Origin: Lucifuga dentata
Lineage: Eukaryota > Chordata > Actinopteri > Ophidiiformes > Bythitidae
DNA: 64,000 nt
Reading direction: 5' to 3'
NCBI GenBank assembly: GCA_014773175.1
Contig: VXCM01002812.1
Coordinates: 1 to 64,000, forward strand
The notes below the pieces were generated by a model, which saw only the letters and a list, made by a program, of their open reading frames with translations, was not told the DNA's origin and did no database searches. Position numbers and translations under genes: made by a program. Below, piece by piece: positions 11,727 through 23,905 of the stretch (positions within the stretch are counted from its first letter, which is position 1; the number at the start of each line of letters is the position of its first letter).

Positions 11727-12624
11727 ATGGAGAACTCAACTGTGATTGTGTCAATTGTATTGGCTGCCTATAATATCGGACAGTTAAAGTACTTGTATTT
11801 CATCATAATGATGTTGTGGTATCTGTCTGTAATTTTATCTAACACAGCTCTTATTGTAGTTATATGTGTGGACCAAAGACTGCATCAGCCTATGTATATA
11901 TTTCTGTGTAATTTGTTTGTGAATGAATTATATGGCAGCACATCACTGTATCCTCTTCTGCTTACACGGATGTTTTCAGATACACATGAAGTGACTCTTA
12001 CGTTCTGTTTTCTGCAGATGTCTTGTATCTACACATCTGCTTCTGTTGAGTTTTGTAGTTTGGCAGCCATGGCATATGACAGATATGTTTCTGTCTGCTA
12101 CCCATTACACTATAGTGTAATCATGAAAACAGGAAGAGTGTTTATGATCATTGTGCTTATATGGATATATTCATTTTTTAATTTTATATTGTCACTTTTA
12201 TTCATCATCCGTTTGAAGTTTTGTGAAAATGTTATTGATAAAGTGTTTTGTGACTACTATTTAATAATTAAACTTGCATGTTCAGTTTCAACACTGAACA
12301 GCATAGCTGACCTACTTTTTGCTTTTATGGTTGTTGTTGTCCCATTTAGTCTCATTTCATTCTCTTACATCAAGATTTTGGCTGTTTGTCTGAAAACCTC
12401 TAAAGAGACAAATCAGAAAGCCATCAGCACCTGCACACCTCAGATTATTTCTGTGATAAACCTGTTTGTTGGTTGCATATTTCACGTTGTTGATGCTAGA
12501 GTTAATATGGCACATGTACCAAATGAAGTAAGAATTTTTTTTATCTGTGTACATGTTCGTTTGCCAACCAATGGCTACTCCTTTCATGTACGGACTTCAC
12601 CTACCACTGATAAGAGAATCGTAA
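11727..12624 (+). pseudogene. Odorant receptor, copy 2, frameshifted in TM7
   Basis: Second copy of the intronless OR, starting ENSTVIVSIVL. It shares with copy 1 the QPMYIFLCNL, MAYDRYVSVC and KAISTCTPQ motifs and differs by scattered substitutions. At about 12,533-12,541 it has eight consecutive T where copy 1 has seven. The extra T shifts the frame at the start of TM7, so the open frame runs on to 12,752 with unrelated residues. In the original frame the TM7/tail sequence remains readable, with the expected Tyr codon, and stops at 12,622-12,624. The lesion is in a homopolymer, so a sequencing error is a real alternative. If real, both duplicates are damaged in the same region by independent events. 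Confidence 0.8.
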
Positions 12625-12755
12625 AAGATTTCTGTTTAGCAAAAAATAAAACTTTGTTTAATATTTTGCTTTTTTACCTTTTTGTACATATGACCATGTG
12701 TACTGATAAATGTTTCGAACAAGTGGGAGATCTTTTCTCTGCAGAAAAGTAACAT

Positions 12756-12986
12756 GATCCTACAGCCTTGGTTACTTTAGTGAGTGAAAAAATATTGAGA
12801 AAATTGTTTTCACCAGTTATTTGGTAACTTAATTCTAACCTTAATTCTAGCCATATCTTCATAAATCTCAGTCTGGACTTAATGCTAACAATGAGCACAT
12901 CTAAAGGAGTCGGTGACTTTATGTGAAGATAAATTGCAAGTTCTGTGTAGAAGTAAAATCCCTCTATCCTCAGATATTAGTATTGT

Positions 12987-13021
<35 letters not shown>

Positions 13022-13810
13022 AATTTTAAACATCAAGACACATTGTCCATAACGTGACAGCAAAGGAGAGGAGAAAAGAGAAATCCTCACATATTGTTCG
13101 TTATGAACCACACGGTTGACGATAACAGGGAAAAACGTCCCGCCTACAAAGAAGGTGATTGGGCCAATTCTACCAATGCCCAGGCTCTGGGCATTTGGTC
13201 AGCATTGTTTCTAACAGTCCATTCAAACGTTAGTTACGGCAAATCATGTAAACAAGGAAGTGTTCATTTCGGTATCTGCTAATTCGCGGAAAGATGAAGG
13301 TAAACAGATTATGATTTAGGTGATATCAGTACATATGCTTAAACGTTAGCTTAAATGTGTTTAAGCTAACGTTTGACATGTTAGCCACACAACTGCTAAT
13401 CAGCCAGCCACTACATACATTTGTTGTTGTTACCACAAGGGGGAGGCATCAGACAACTTTTTGAGTGTTTTGTGTGTACATGGGTGACAAACAAACATGG
13501 AGTGTCCTTCATTCAGTTTAATTCAGTTTAACTGTGGGTGTCACACTTCCAGTCAGGTGAGAGTTCATCTGCATTGGAATTTTCAAATTTTATTGCATTG
13601 TTTATTTATTTATTTATTTATTACATTTATTTATTTATATTTTTTAAATTTTACCTTCTTGAGCTGACATATTATCCTGCTATGGCCCCCATACAACATC
13701 ACAGGTTCAGGTTCAGAATTTTATAAAGCACAGAGGAAATAAAAAGGAAATAAAGTCAAACTTAACTCTGCAGTAGATAGTGTATTATTATTTGTTCAAT
13801 ATTTATGGGT
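12756..13810. other. Intergenic with (TTA)n and a CCAAT/CpG-containing patch
   Basis: It holds a TTA trinucleotide array at about 12,985-13,018 and an ATTT array at about 13,598-13,640. Between them, 13,080-13,310 is GC-richer, with GATTGGGCCAAT, CGTCCCGCC and a possible splice donor (GATGAAG then GTAAAC at about 13,300). That resembles a promoter with a first exon, but no downstream exon or protein is visible. Confidence 0.4.
13341..13374. repeat. Perfect 15-bp hairpin, 4-nt loop
   Basis: The arm AAACGTTAGCTTAAA (13341-13355), loop TGTG and the exact reverse complement (13360-13374). It is not followed by a T-run and has no terminator role in this context. Confidence 0.9.
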
Positions 13811-14330
13811 TCCTATTAGCTCCCATTTCAGCAGTCACAATCTTCCCGGGGACCACAATTTTAAAATACAAAAATTGATAAGCACAATTAAAATTAAGAC
13901 GTTCAAAGAAAGCAAAACGCAATAATAATAACGCAATAATAATAACGCAATAATAATTCAAATAAAAATAGAAATGAAAATCAATAGATTCATCACNAAC
14001 GCAATAATAATAACGCAATAATAATTCAAATAAAAATAGAAATGAAAATCAATAGATTCATCACTGGATGTGAGATCTCCTCTTACATCAAATTGACCAT
14101 GAATAGCTATAAAAACAAGATAAGCCACATCAAGCAAACACAACCTAAAAACAGTAATATAACATCAATCACATTTGCATTCTAAGTATCTTCTCGCTTG
14201 TTTCTTAAAAATATAAATACTTGTTTGTTGTTTAAGGTACTCAGGTAGTCCATTCCATGCCACAAAGGACCTATAAATAACTGTTCTAAAAAAAAATAAA
14301 TAAATAAAAAATTTTAGGCTGAGGAAGCAC
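13811..14330 (-). mobile_element. Probable decayed retroelement 3' region
   Basis: On the minus strand, about 14,290-14,180 reads PLWHGMDYLSTLN...VFIFLRNK. This weakly resembles the 'WN.LP..L...SI..FK..LK' ending of many LINE polyproteins, followed by an AT-rich 3' region. The segment also contains a 67-bp artefactual duplication around N 13997. The assignment is tentative. Confidence 0.35.
13930..14064. repeat. Assembly artefact: 67-bp sequence repeated around an N
   Basis: 13930-13996 equals 13998-14064, with N at 13997. Confidence 0.9.
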
Positions 14331-15254
14331 TAAATTGTTTTTACTACAATGAGTCTGATAGGGATGTACTTGATTTGTGTATTCTAACTCATCTTGTAAA
14401 ACATTAGGACTGAGTGGTTATGGTTTATTATAACTATTAGAGAGTGCTGAGTGATGCTTTAGCTGACATTAGGTGTTATCCAGGTTTGGTTGCTGCCATA
14501 CATCATTAACAAAGTGAACAAACTAATACAAACCTGCTCATGACAAGTTTATTTGCTCATTTCACTGCAAAACAGAAGAAACAACAGATGACATCAATGT
14601 GTAGGAAATTATTTGTCAGATTCTTGTAAAAAAAAAATCTTTGGTCTTATCTATGGAAAAGGAAGCTTTGATGCTTCCCTTTGGTACACTTTAAGTGAAC
14701 TGCTGTTACTCCAGTTATATTTTACCTCAGTAATCACTGATTTCAGTTAAGTCTCATCATGCTTGCAGAGCTTCTCTGTGAGCAGAATAATTTATCTGTC
14801 ATTCCTGATTCTTATCTGCTTTTCTCTCAATCAACATCAACAGATATTTCTCCTCATTTTGCCTTTAAAATAACTGAGTTCTATAGTTCTGCCTGCCTGC
14901 CTTTAGAGGGCAGTACAAACCAACACAAGATGCTCTTCAAGTGTTTGACAAGGAAAAATAGGATATTAGTAGCCCCCATTAGGAGCTTTGCCGCAGATAA
15001 ACTTCAGAGTGTTTGTTGATATTTACTAATTCACATTTATTCCAATGTCCTTGTGTTATTAGAGTATCAATTATTATGACTTGCAATTTAACGTATGTCT
15101 TCTGCTGGGGAATTGACCACTTTTTCAGCCATGTTACATCAAAATGTTAAGGTCAAAAGTCCTGACAGTTTTACATTATACATCAATAAATGACATAAAT
15201 ATGATTCCATCTGTCAACACAAACTACAGGGGTCAACACAGTACAAATTTAACT
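14331..15254. other. Intergenic, no gene seen
   Basis: AT-rich spacer beyond the presumed 3' end of fzd7. An open frame at 14,759-15,019 has no recognisable domain. Confidence 0.5.
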
Positions 15255-17671
15255 TTTATTTAGTAAACTGTACAAGTACAAAACTCATCACATTCGAAAA
15301 AAGTTTTTAAAAAAGGCAAAATATCCCCATAAATACAATATATTCTTTAAGAAAGACAGTCTGTAATAAATGGATAGTTGGCAGATCAGTATGTTGCGAT
15401 AGAAAAATAATAAAAAATAATAACCATGCGTATATTTAACTTTTAAACAGACAGATCCAACACAGTGCGGTCAGTCACTCTGTTTAATTATATCTCAGCT
15501 GTCTGGAACATTACATAAAATGAATTTAGCCTTGCTAGGTAAAGCTACATGAAAGGACAAGAAATTATTCTTGTCTGCAGCCTTAGCCATAGAAAATGTG
15601 TGAAACCACTGATGTTTGAGATCTTTGCAGGACATAAGGTTTTCTTTTACACTGTTGCAGGATGTTCCTGTTTATCTTAGCATGTGATGTAGGTAGGCAA
15701 TATATGCTATTTGATAAGAAATCTAGTTTTAGGTATTCATACTGCCTTGCAGGTAACTTAGTCTGATGTGAAACCTGCTCAGCTTTTACCCTGATGAGAG
15801 CTTGTTATGATTTTTATAAATTAGTCAGAAATGAACTAATTTCTGAGGTAGTTCTTATGGCCCTTTTAGGTGTGTTTAATAGTGATGTCAGTTGTCAATG
15901 GGACCAAGTCACTTAGTCTAAATTTAACATTTCCTCACTTTAACTTCTGAGTTAATGTTGTTTTTTTCCCTGACAAATATACAGTATAGCCTATAATTTA
16001 GAAAAGTACAAGGCCACAAAATTAGGAAAAAAAAAAAAAACCCATTCATCAATGCTGAAGCTAATTTTGGCTAGAATTATTCTTTCTTCACAAATAATAA
16101 TAATTAGTGATTGCTTGGGGTAATTTGAATGTTCAATTTCACCACCAAACAAAAAAACATCAGTTTGTTTCTAATAACTCTATATTCTCAATACTGATCA
16201 TTTCTGATTAAAACATTCCATCCCTGCTGAACAATTCAAATACAGGTAGTATATGGTTCCGCAAGATTATGACCTTTTGACCTCATAATTAGTGTTTGCT
16301 TGTAGAGACCTTCAGAAAGCCAAGCATAATGAAGAGCTGCAACTGAAAAAATGTGAGAAAGTGTTAATCACTCATGCAGATAGAAAGGTGTTTAAGTATA
16401 TTACCTATGGCTGTAATCTTTCATGAGCTTTGACCTTTGGTAAACTCAAGCTCCTAATTCAGTATCCCCCAAATGTAATTAATGCAAGTTTTCTTTGTAT
16501 TTTGATTGCTAAGAAAACACATAAATTAAAAACATGCCCAGTTTTTCTGAATATATAAATACTAAAACATGTATGATTTAAAAATACCCTAATGTTCAGT
16601 CTGTATATGAAATACTGTAGGCTCTTCATACAATCAGAGATTCAGGAAAACCATTTAACATTTATGGATGTCTTACACTTATTTTTGATAGGATCAAACA
16701 GTTGAGAGACCACACACAGAAAAACAATAGGCTGTTGTGTCTTCATTACAGAGAACAGGGGCTTCATAGGTGTCAGAGAGAGGTTGTGTCTATGTACATG
16801 TGTGTAGTCTTTTTACTGGTCATCCTGTGTTGGATTAGTCATTTTCAACACTGATAACATTTGAAGTTAAGTGTGCAAACCAATACAGCACTTCTTCATT
16901 CACCGTCGGAGTGAACATTCATTATAGGAGTCTCATTATTCCTTGATTCAGAATCCTGACCAGGACTGACAGCAGTCTGCAATGTCTAACACATTTTAGA
17001 GTTTTCATGAAGGCACAGCAAAGGGGACCAGTGGAACAATTAGAAATTTACATTTGTAAACAAAGTATCACTAATCTATAAGTTATGGGTAGAGGGTGAG
17101 GCTGCTGTGGGGAGCAAACCTGTGACCTTTTCACTGCAGCACACACTTTCTATCCCAGTAGGTCACGCGTTGGACCAGTCACCTTTTGTATTGTGATTAT
17201 TTGAAACCACAGTATCGTGAGATGGAAAGCAATCTCAAATTCTAATATTAAGAATATAATCATTAAAAAAAAAACAAACAAACTGGTGGATACATTTTAA
17301 AAGTAACCTCACAAACCCTGTATTTAAAGTTCAGGGACAAGTCTGAGCACTTGCACAAGTTCATAATCCAGAGATGGAAAAAAGCAAGAGTTCTGTCTAT
17401 ATGGCTGCTTTCTCTGTACTTCCACTGCAGGCTGACATGACAAACTTGATCACAGCTGCTTACGACTTAAATGCAATATATATTCTGCCCCAAATTGAGC
17501 CTGATGATGAATTTGATTTGGTTGTGTCCAAAAAAGCCTGAATTGCTGTCAAAGCCCATTAGAAACACAATCCGATCATAAAACGTCTAAAGCTGTTAAT
17601 ATTAAAGCTGTCTGACCATATTTTATAGTTATGATATCCAAAATATCCATGGTTTTGTGTCTTTTCACCCT
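15255..17671 (-). other. fzd7: Probable fzd7 3' UTR
   Basis: Downstream of the fzd7 stop on the minus strand there is about 2.4 kb of AT-rich, repeat-poor DNA with no other gene. A minus-strand AATAAA (plus-strand TTTATT at 15,255-15,260) is a candidate polyadenylation signal. Vertebrate FZD7 mRNAs carry long 3' UTRs. The end point is a guess, because other AATAAA-like sites exist. Confidence 0.35.
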
Positions 17672-19375
17672 TCACACTGTTGTTTCTCCTTGGTTACTGT
17701 TGCTAAGACGCTTGTAGAACCTCCTCCAAGACTGGAGCGTCTTCCCCGACCAGACCCAGAACCCGGAAGTGATTCCGACTATCATGGTCATCAGGTACTT
17801 GATCATGAACACTGTGAAATCCGGGGTTATAGGAGCGAAGTTCTGGGTCGGACAGGGCACGGCGAAGCGCTTGCACGTCTGCATGTGCCAGGTCCGCTCC
17901 CAGTGCTCCCTAAATGCCTGCTCATAGAAGTAACAGGCAATGACGATCGTGGCCGGTACCGTGTACAGCACACTGAACACGCCGATACGTACCATCAGTT
18001 TCTCCAGCTTTTCGGTCTTGGTCCCGTCGTGCTTCATGATGGTGCGGATTCGGAATAGGGACACGAAACCGGCAAGGAGGAAAGAGGTGCCGATGAACAG
18101 ATAGACAAAAAGGGGAGCGAGTACGAAGCCGCGGAGGGCGTCCACGTTGAAGATCCCGACGAAACAGACTCCGGTCAGTACATCTCCGTCCACCTGGCCC
18201 ATTGCAAGTATGGTGATGGTTTTGACGGCAGGAACGGCCCAGGCGGCCAAGTGAAAATACTGTGAGTTTGCCTCGATCGCTTCATGGCCCCATTTCATCC
18301 CAGCCGAAAGGAACCAAGTCAGGGACAAAATTACCCACCAGATGGAGCTGGCCATGCCGAAAAAGTACAACACCATAAACAGGATTGTGCAGCCCTCCTT
18401 TTTCGTTCCCTGTGCCACGGTCCGGTAGCCATCCTCCTTAAACTTATCAACGCAAACAACTTTGTCCTCCAGGAAAAATCCGGCGGCATAGGCCACTGCC
18501 ACCATGAAATAACACCCAGATAAAAATATGATGGGTCGTTCAGGGTATCTGAACCGCCTCATGTCAACTAAATAGGTGAGCACTGTAAACAAAGTGCTCA
18601 CACAGCACAGAATGGACCAGATGCCGACCCACAGCCGGCCGAATTTCACCTCATCCTCACGGAAATACATGAGCCCGGTCGGCTTGGTGGGCTCACATGG
18701 CGCCCCACAATCTTTGACCCCCATGAACCGGTAGCCGAGGTAGGAAGGCATTTCCAGCTGCAACGGGCAGGAGAACTGCTGGTACTGGTTGTACTGGTGG
18801 TGGTTAGGTCTGTCTATGCTTGGCGGTGGAAGGGTTACTGTATCCAGTAACTTGGGGGAAGAAGATGAGGCCGAATCTCCGGGTTCGGATGTGTTCTGGC
18901 CGACGCAGATCTCACCGGCACCGTGGACTGGAAAAGCCTCGCAGCGCAGCCGCTCAGGCCACTGGAAGCCAAACTTATTCATCAGGGCTTCGCATCCCTG
19001 CCTCGCCCGCTCACACAAGGACCGACACGGGGGGATAGCCTGTTCCAGCACGGTGCAGACCGGTGCGTACATGGAGCAAAGGAAGAACTTCAGATCTGCC
19101 GAGCACTGAACCTTGACGAGAGGGTAGAACTGGTGCACTTCCAGCCCGGCGTCCTCCTGGTTGGCATGGCCCAGGAGGTTCGGCATGATGGTCTGGTTGT
19201 AGGCAATGTCTGTGCAGAGTGGGATGGAGATGGGTTGGCAAAAGCCGTGCTCCGGGATCGACATTCCTGTCTCGCCGTGGTGGTGCTCAGCAGAAGACGG
19301 CGAGGAAGATAGCCCGCACAGCAGCCACCCTATCCACAGTAACACAGAGCCAATGGTGGACCTGACCGCCGCCAT
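17672..19375 (-). CDS. fzd7: Frizzled-7 Wnt receptor
   Basis: Intact single-exon class F GPCR of 567 residues; it binds Wnt ligands at the plasma membrane and signals through Dishevelled. The start at 19,375 ([10 protein letters not shown]) is chosen because a hydrophobic signal peptide follows at once; an in-frame upstream Met at 19,543 would add 56 residues without a signal-peptide character. The cysteine-rich Wnt-binding domain spans about residues 40-165 ([20 protein letters not shown] through [14 protein letters not shown]), with sequons NQT and NTS. Seven TM segments follow, including [11 protein letters not shown] and [12 protein letters not shown]. The Dishevelled-binding KTLQSW motif is near residue 545, and the C-terminus is the PDZ ligand ETTV. 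CRD, loops and TM regions resemble FZD7 more than FZD1 or FZD2, and linkage to als2 supports this. Teleosts often keep two fzd7 copies (a and b); I cannot tell which this is. Confidence 0.97.
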   Translation of the reverse strand: MAAVRSTIGSVLLWIGWLLCGLSSSPSSAEHHHGETGMSIPEHGFCQPISIPLCTDIAYNQTIMPNLLGHANQEDAGLEVHQFYPLVKVQCSADLKFFLCSMYAPVCTVLEQAIPPCRSLCERARQGCEALMNKFGFQWPERLRCEAFPVHGAGEICVGQNTSEPGDSASSSSPKLLDTVTLPPPSIDRPNHHQYNQYQQFSCPLQLEMPSYLGYRFMGVKDCGAPCEPTKPTGLMYFREDEVKFGRLWVGIWSILCCVSTLFTVLTYLVDMRRFRYPERPIIFLSGCYFMVAVAYAAGFFLEDKVVCVDKFKEDGYRTVAQGTKKEGCTILFMVLYFFGMASSIWWVILSLTWFLSAGMKWGHEAIEANSQYFHLAAWAVPAVKTITILAMGQVDGDVLTGVCFVGIFNVDALRGFVLAPLFVYLFIGTSFLLAGFVSLFRIRTIMKHDGTKTEKLEKLMVRIGVFSVLYTVPATIVIACYFYEQAFREHWERTWHMQTCKRFAVPCPTQNFAPITPDFTVFMIKYLMTMIVGITSGFWVWSGKTLQSWRRFYKRLSNSNQGETTV

Positions 19376-19960
19376 AGTTGTGGAGGAGGGGGAAGGGAAG
19401 GAAAAACTTTGATCCAAGTAGGGAGATAGAAAAACTGTTAAAAACGCCAAAAATACTATCAGTTGTCCCACACCTGGCCCACTCTCCGAGTAATTCGAGA
19501 CCGAAAAGAGTTTTTCTCCTTTTATTGATCGAGATCCAGGCAAAACGTCCTTCGTGGCGGTGGTACTCTCATGACTTCTAGATGGTCTTTGTAAATGACT
19601 CCCGGCAGCCCACTTTCACCCCTGGTCCGGTGAAAATCAACGTTAAAAGCTAAATTTTCTTTATCAATGCGAAACAAAACTATTTGAGCGTGGACTGCAC
19701 GTTAGCGTTGTTACTATAATACAAAAGAAGAACGGAAAAAGTTTAAACAGCGCCAGTTGCCATTGTTTTTCGAAGTAACTCCACACACCTCTTGTTTTAC
19801 AGGAGACTGAGCTGCTGGAAGTCCATTGGCTCACGCGCTTCACTCCGTGCGCGAGCCGTCGGTTTCAAGACGCCCTTTCCATTCACAAGTCACTTCAACA
19901 CATGGCGGGGCGCCTCGAAACCAATATCACATCTCAGCCAATCGTAGAAGTTTTCCTAAA
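19376..19960 (-). promoter_or_regulatory. fzd7: Probable fzd7 5' UTR and promoter
   Basis: The region upstream of the fzd7 start is GC- and CpG-richer than the surrounding DNA. It contains CCAAT/ATTGG boxes at about 19,824-19,830, 19,920 and 19,938, and it ends where AT-rich repeats begin. No TATA box is evident. Its position relative to an intact single-exon gene makes a promoter likely, but the transcription start is not visible. Confidence 0.45.
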
Positions 19961-20076
19961 AGACCCTTCTCTTTTTTGGTCTTTATTCCTAATCACTACA
20001 AAACATGCTGAATATGCTAGTTATAAAAGACACGAGATTATTTGAAGCTGTGTATAATAGCATTTTTTTAAATGTA

Positions 20077-20078
20077 TT

Positions 20079-20126
<48 letters not shown>

Positions 20127-20146
20127 TCCTGATTGGTTGGAACNTT

Positions 20147-20194
<48 letters not shown>

Positions 20195-20211
20195 TCCTGA
20201 TTGGTTGGAAC
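20077..20211. repeat. (TTTC)n array with artefactual duplication around an N
   Basis: The TTTC array and its unique edge 'CTGATTGGTTGGAAC' occur twice, at 20077-20143 and 20145-20211 (67 bases each), separated by N at 20144. The array is real; the doubling is probably an unmerged contig overlap. Confidence 0.85.
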
Positions 20212-20585
20212 CATGTATGTTAGTTTGTAGGTTTTCCTTCCAACCAAAAACTATAACAGCAGATGTTACTGATTAATGTTGCCTTCAAGTACACCTTGGT
20301 ATTTTCTGCTTCATGAGTTTGAAAGTTTAAAGTACAACAGCAGAGCTGCAACCAGACAATCTAATTTTCTGAGTCCTTTATTTGATGTGACTATTAACAG
20401 TTTTTTGCCTTATCTTTTCAAGTGAGTTCATTACGTAGTAAAATGCAAATGGATGCAAAAAACAAGTTAACTAACATTTTGTGACTGATAATTGAGTGAT
20501 TCATTTGTGGCACAGGGTCTGTTTCACTAAATCAGTCTAATGTATTCAGTTTTTTTTTTTTTTTTTTNTTTTTTTTTTTTTTTTG

Positions 20586-20915
20586 TCAAAGTATCTTTAT
20601 TTAAGAGGTCCAACACAGAGTTACACAGAAGAGAATGTATGTCTCCATCAGGGAATATAGTCTCTAGAGAAGACTGCTTTTTACAGAGATATTAAAATGA
20701 CCATGCCTTCTACAATTGTGTTAGCAGGTGAAATGTTGAATTATAAGGTGGCTGTATTACCTGAATATTTGATTTTTGAAAGATTAAAGGATTTCGCAAA
20801 ATAACACAAAAACTAAAATACAGTTTTATGTTTTTGAAAGTGGTTGCCAGTAATCTAAAATGTATGTCTGTAGTATTTATTGGGCTCAAACATGCAAAGT
20901 CACAGGTATGCTCCT
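20586..20915. mobile_element. TTAA-flanked inverted-repeat element, partial copy
   Basis: The right end (GGGCTCAAACATGCAAAGTC...AGGTATGCTCCT then TTAA) matches the ends of the elements at 21,250 and 25,444. The left end is lost in the poly-T/N gap at 20,551-20,584. The interior (ATGTATGTCTCCATCAGGGA) also matches the 25,444 copy. Confidence 0.6.
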
Positions 20916-21249
20916 TTAATGCTACTGGACTGTAACTGCAGTCAGCAAAAACACATTTAATACAGGATATTTTCCTTACTGGTTTTGTAGATTATCAATC
21001 TAAAACATTATTAAAAGTGTTCAGCAAAAAAAAAAAATTGATTAGCAACTGTGTCGATATCTACTCAGCTGTGTTTTTAATCAATAAATGGTGACCCCAA
21101 TCTCACCACATCCAACTCAGTCAATACTGAAAAGTAGATTGTATTGATGAACTGAAGAGGAGGAAGTTGATTCTAGAAGAAATATATTCATAAAATTGTT
21201 TGAACCGTTCTTTCACGAACCAGTTTTATAAACAAGTTAACTTCCTTAA

Positions 21250-21730
21250 AGGACCATACTGGCGACCGTGCATGTTTGAGCCTAATATATTCAATTTTCA
21301 TACACATAACATTACTGACAATCATTTCCCAAAGCATACTTCTGGANTTCTGGTACGCTATTAAAATCAACTTGTTGATATTTGAAACGTTCTTGGGATA
21401 GGTAATCTATCATTGCGAACAAGGGTTTTTTTTTTTAGAAGTTACATAATTTTAACGTTCAAGCACAATAAAAAGCGTGGACCTGCATTTATCAAAAAAT
21501 TTAAATGACTGTGACACTTCATAAGGCCGCATAACTATTAGCAGACAAAACATCAATTTTTATGGTGGGTGTATTGTTTAAATTTTGATTTTGAAAGATT
21601 AAGAGATTTTGTAAAATATCAGGAAAGCTGAAATACGGTTTTATCCCTTGGGAAATTGTTGTCAGTAACCTAACATGTATGAAAATTGAATATATTAGGC
21701 TCAAACATGCACGATCGCCGGTATGATCCT
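21250..21730. mobile_element. TTAA-flanked inverted-repeat element (piggyBac-like MITE)
   Basis: The left arm runs AGGACCATACTGGCGACC...GAGCCTAATATATTCAATTT to about 21,350. The right arm is its inverse, ending GGTATGATCCT. The arms are about 100 bp and both ends abut TTAA (21,246-21,249 and 21,731-21,734), the target site of piggyBac transposons. There is no transposase, and an N at 21,347 marks a gap. The arm length and the TTAA duplication are direct observations; family membership is inferred. Confidence 0.7.
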
Positions 21731-21738
21731 TTAAGGTT

Positions 21739-22915
21739 TGGAGATGCTTGCCTGACACATAGATCAAGCCTGTGACCTCTGTGTTACAGGACAACCATAA
21801 TAAATCTGTCAGTCACCTCTGAATGTGTGAGGAGGTCTGATAAACATCACTGAGAAACAGCAGAGGGAAGACAAGCTAATAACGATTGTTCTAAGGTAAA
21901 GGACTGTGGTTATAAGGTGATGTGAAAGAAGTAAGTGACAGAGTAAGCAGGCAGACTGCAGTTAATCACTCCAGATTATTATTTTATTAGTATAAATGAA
22001 AGATTTGAGGGTCAGTTGCTTAAATGATTAGAAGATTTAGACAGAAACTCTTACTTGTGACTAACCTGATTGGTTGGATTAAACCCTAGTAGGTGGAGTT
22101 GATGAACCAGTAGGTAATAGTTCCAGCTAATACAGCTATTGATTGTGATGTGTACACTGTGATTTCCCAGGAGAGATTATTGGGAAAACACCTTCTGCAT
22201 GGATGGACGGGTCAGAAATTACATTCAGCTAATTGCAAATTTTACGGCACTGTTCACTGAAGGATCAATACAGTTTTATAGATGCAATCGAGACACAGAT
22301 ATATGTAAACCTTTGTTTGAATAATTTTTTGTTATTCATTTGAGAGTTAAATGTATTTATTCTTCTTGCCAGTGAACATTCGGTCTTTGCTTGTTAAATA
22401 GCCAAGCAAAAGACCTTAAAGGCTTTGACAAATATGGAATGATCAGACATTTGTAAGACAAAATGGCTAAAAGTTTTTCATGCAGCCAAAACTGGGAAAC
22501 TTTCAGAGCACCAAATGATCAATGTTTTAGGTGAATTTTCAACTGGAAATACAGTAGCACAGGAAGATATAAAGAGCCTTGTGTCAGACAATGTATAATG
22601 AGTAGTATGAACCATCTGGCAGACAAATTCTGCACAAGATGCCAACAAAGATGGTGCGACTTTAGAAATGTAAAACTTACTTTTTTCTGAGTAACTTCCA
22701 TTGACACTTTTAACACATACACACAGACACAAATAAACATGCAAAAATAACCATTCTACACATTTACAGCTAGTGGTGGCAGCAAGACAAAAGGAAAGTG
22801 TTATGTTAAACACTCCATGTCTTTCTGTCTTGTAAAATATGTGGCAATGTGTGGACAACGAATATTTGTCAGTGAACATTTGGCAAGGGCCAAATGGACA
22901 AATGTGCTGCGTTGT

Positions 22916-22961
<46 letters not shown>

Positions 22962-23905
22962 CTACATGTGAGTGGTCAAACAGATGAAGGTAGTCCAGCA
23001 GGTTTTCAGACAGTCAGCTACTGTTTAGACTGCGGTCTGCTTCAGCTGGACAGTGGCTGGAGAGGAAAAGTGAGAGGACAAGGCAAACAACAACTGGATT
23101 TAAAGTCGATCATTGTGGAATAAGCATATCTACCATGTGCTACCATGTGAAAGCCAGTACTGAGTAACTATTTAGATGTGGAGTTGAGGTGGAAAAACAC
23201 AAAATTTGTTGCTTGGACTGCAGAGGTTTGTCAGGTTGACACAGCTGGCTGACCAAGTTTGGTCTAACCAGCATGTTTTTTCAGGAGTGAAATTGTAAGT
23301 TACACCATACAGGTGCTCTTCCATGTTTTACCCTATTCACTATAAACCATCTTTACATAAGAGCATTTTAGAGATTTGACTGTGTTTTTCTCCAGGAAGT
23401 TGCTGGTTTCCATTCATTCATGTGTGGAACAAGAATCAGCTTGCAGAGATAATGTGACTACACCATCAGAGTGACCATCATGTCACTGGGGGAGCACTGT
23501 CCACCATGTCCCTATGAAACCACTGAGTTATTCTACTTGCAGTGTTATCTTCTTCAGCCATGGAGAGCATAAGATAGATTTGTTTTTCTGATAGCAATGT
23601 ATCAGAAATGTGTGATGCATAATACCACTACAAAAGCAGTGGTCTGTGGTTTCATTTTGAATGTCAGTCATAATACTATTTCTCCTGGTCAGAATAGTTA
23701 CCTCTTAAAACACTGTGGACCAGTTCATGTCAATTGTCAAAAGTTTGGCTATGCAAGATGTAAGTTGTGGCTATCAGTTAGGCTTGCAGCTTAGCAGGAA
23801 CAGCAGTGAATGAAAGAAAGCAGAAAGAAGAGTGAAGCTAAACATTGTGGGGAGAAGGGAGGGGTTAACAATATACTGTCTTGGAGAAAAGTATATATAC
23901 ATATA
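21739..23905. other. Intergenic with (GT)n, no gene seen
   Basis: It contains a GT dinucleotide array at about 22,919-22,958. Open frames on either strand (for example 22,478-22,879 minus) have no domain and cross low-complexity DNA. Confidence 0.55.

Larger units (their letters stand above)
9517..12755 (+). repeat. Tandem duplication unit, copy 2 (split by a transposon)
   Basis: The 5' 78 bases (9517-9594) match 6509 onward. After a 1.36 kb insertion the match resumes at about 10,959 (6586 in copy 1) and runs through the second OR to about 12,755. Because copy 1 has no insertion at the equivalent place, the transposon arrived after, or separately from, the duplication. Confidence 0.85.

Noticed and set aside
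19376..19543. Upstream in-frame Met at 19,543 as the fzd7 start
   Set aside because: It would place 56 extra residues before the signal peptide. The Met at 19,375 begins a typical signal sequence and gives the family length.
17657..19581. Several overlapping open frames on both strands in 17.6-19.6 kb
   Set aside because: They are antisense or off-frame shadows of the GC-rich, intact fzd7 coding sequence.
20005..20223. Phe/Leu/Ser-rich open frame
   Set aside because: It is a translation of the (TTTC)n array and not a membrane protein.
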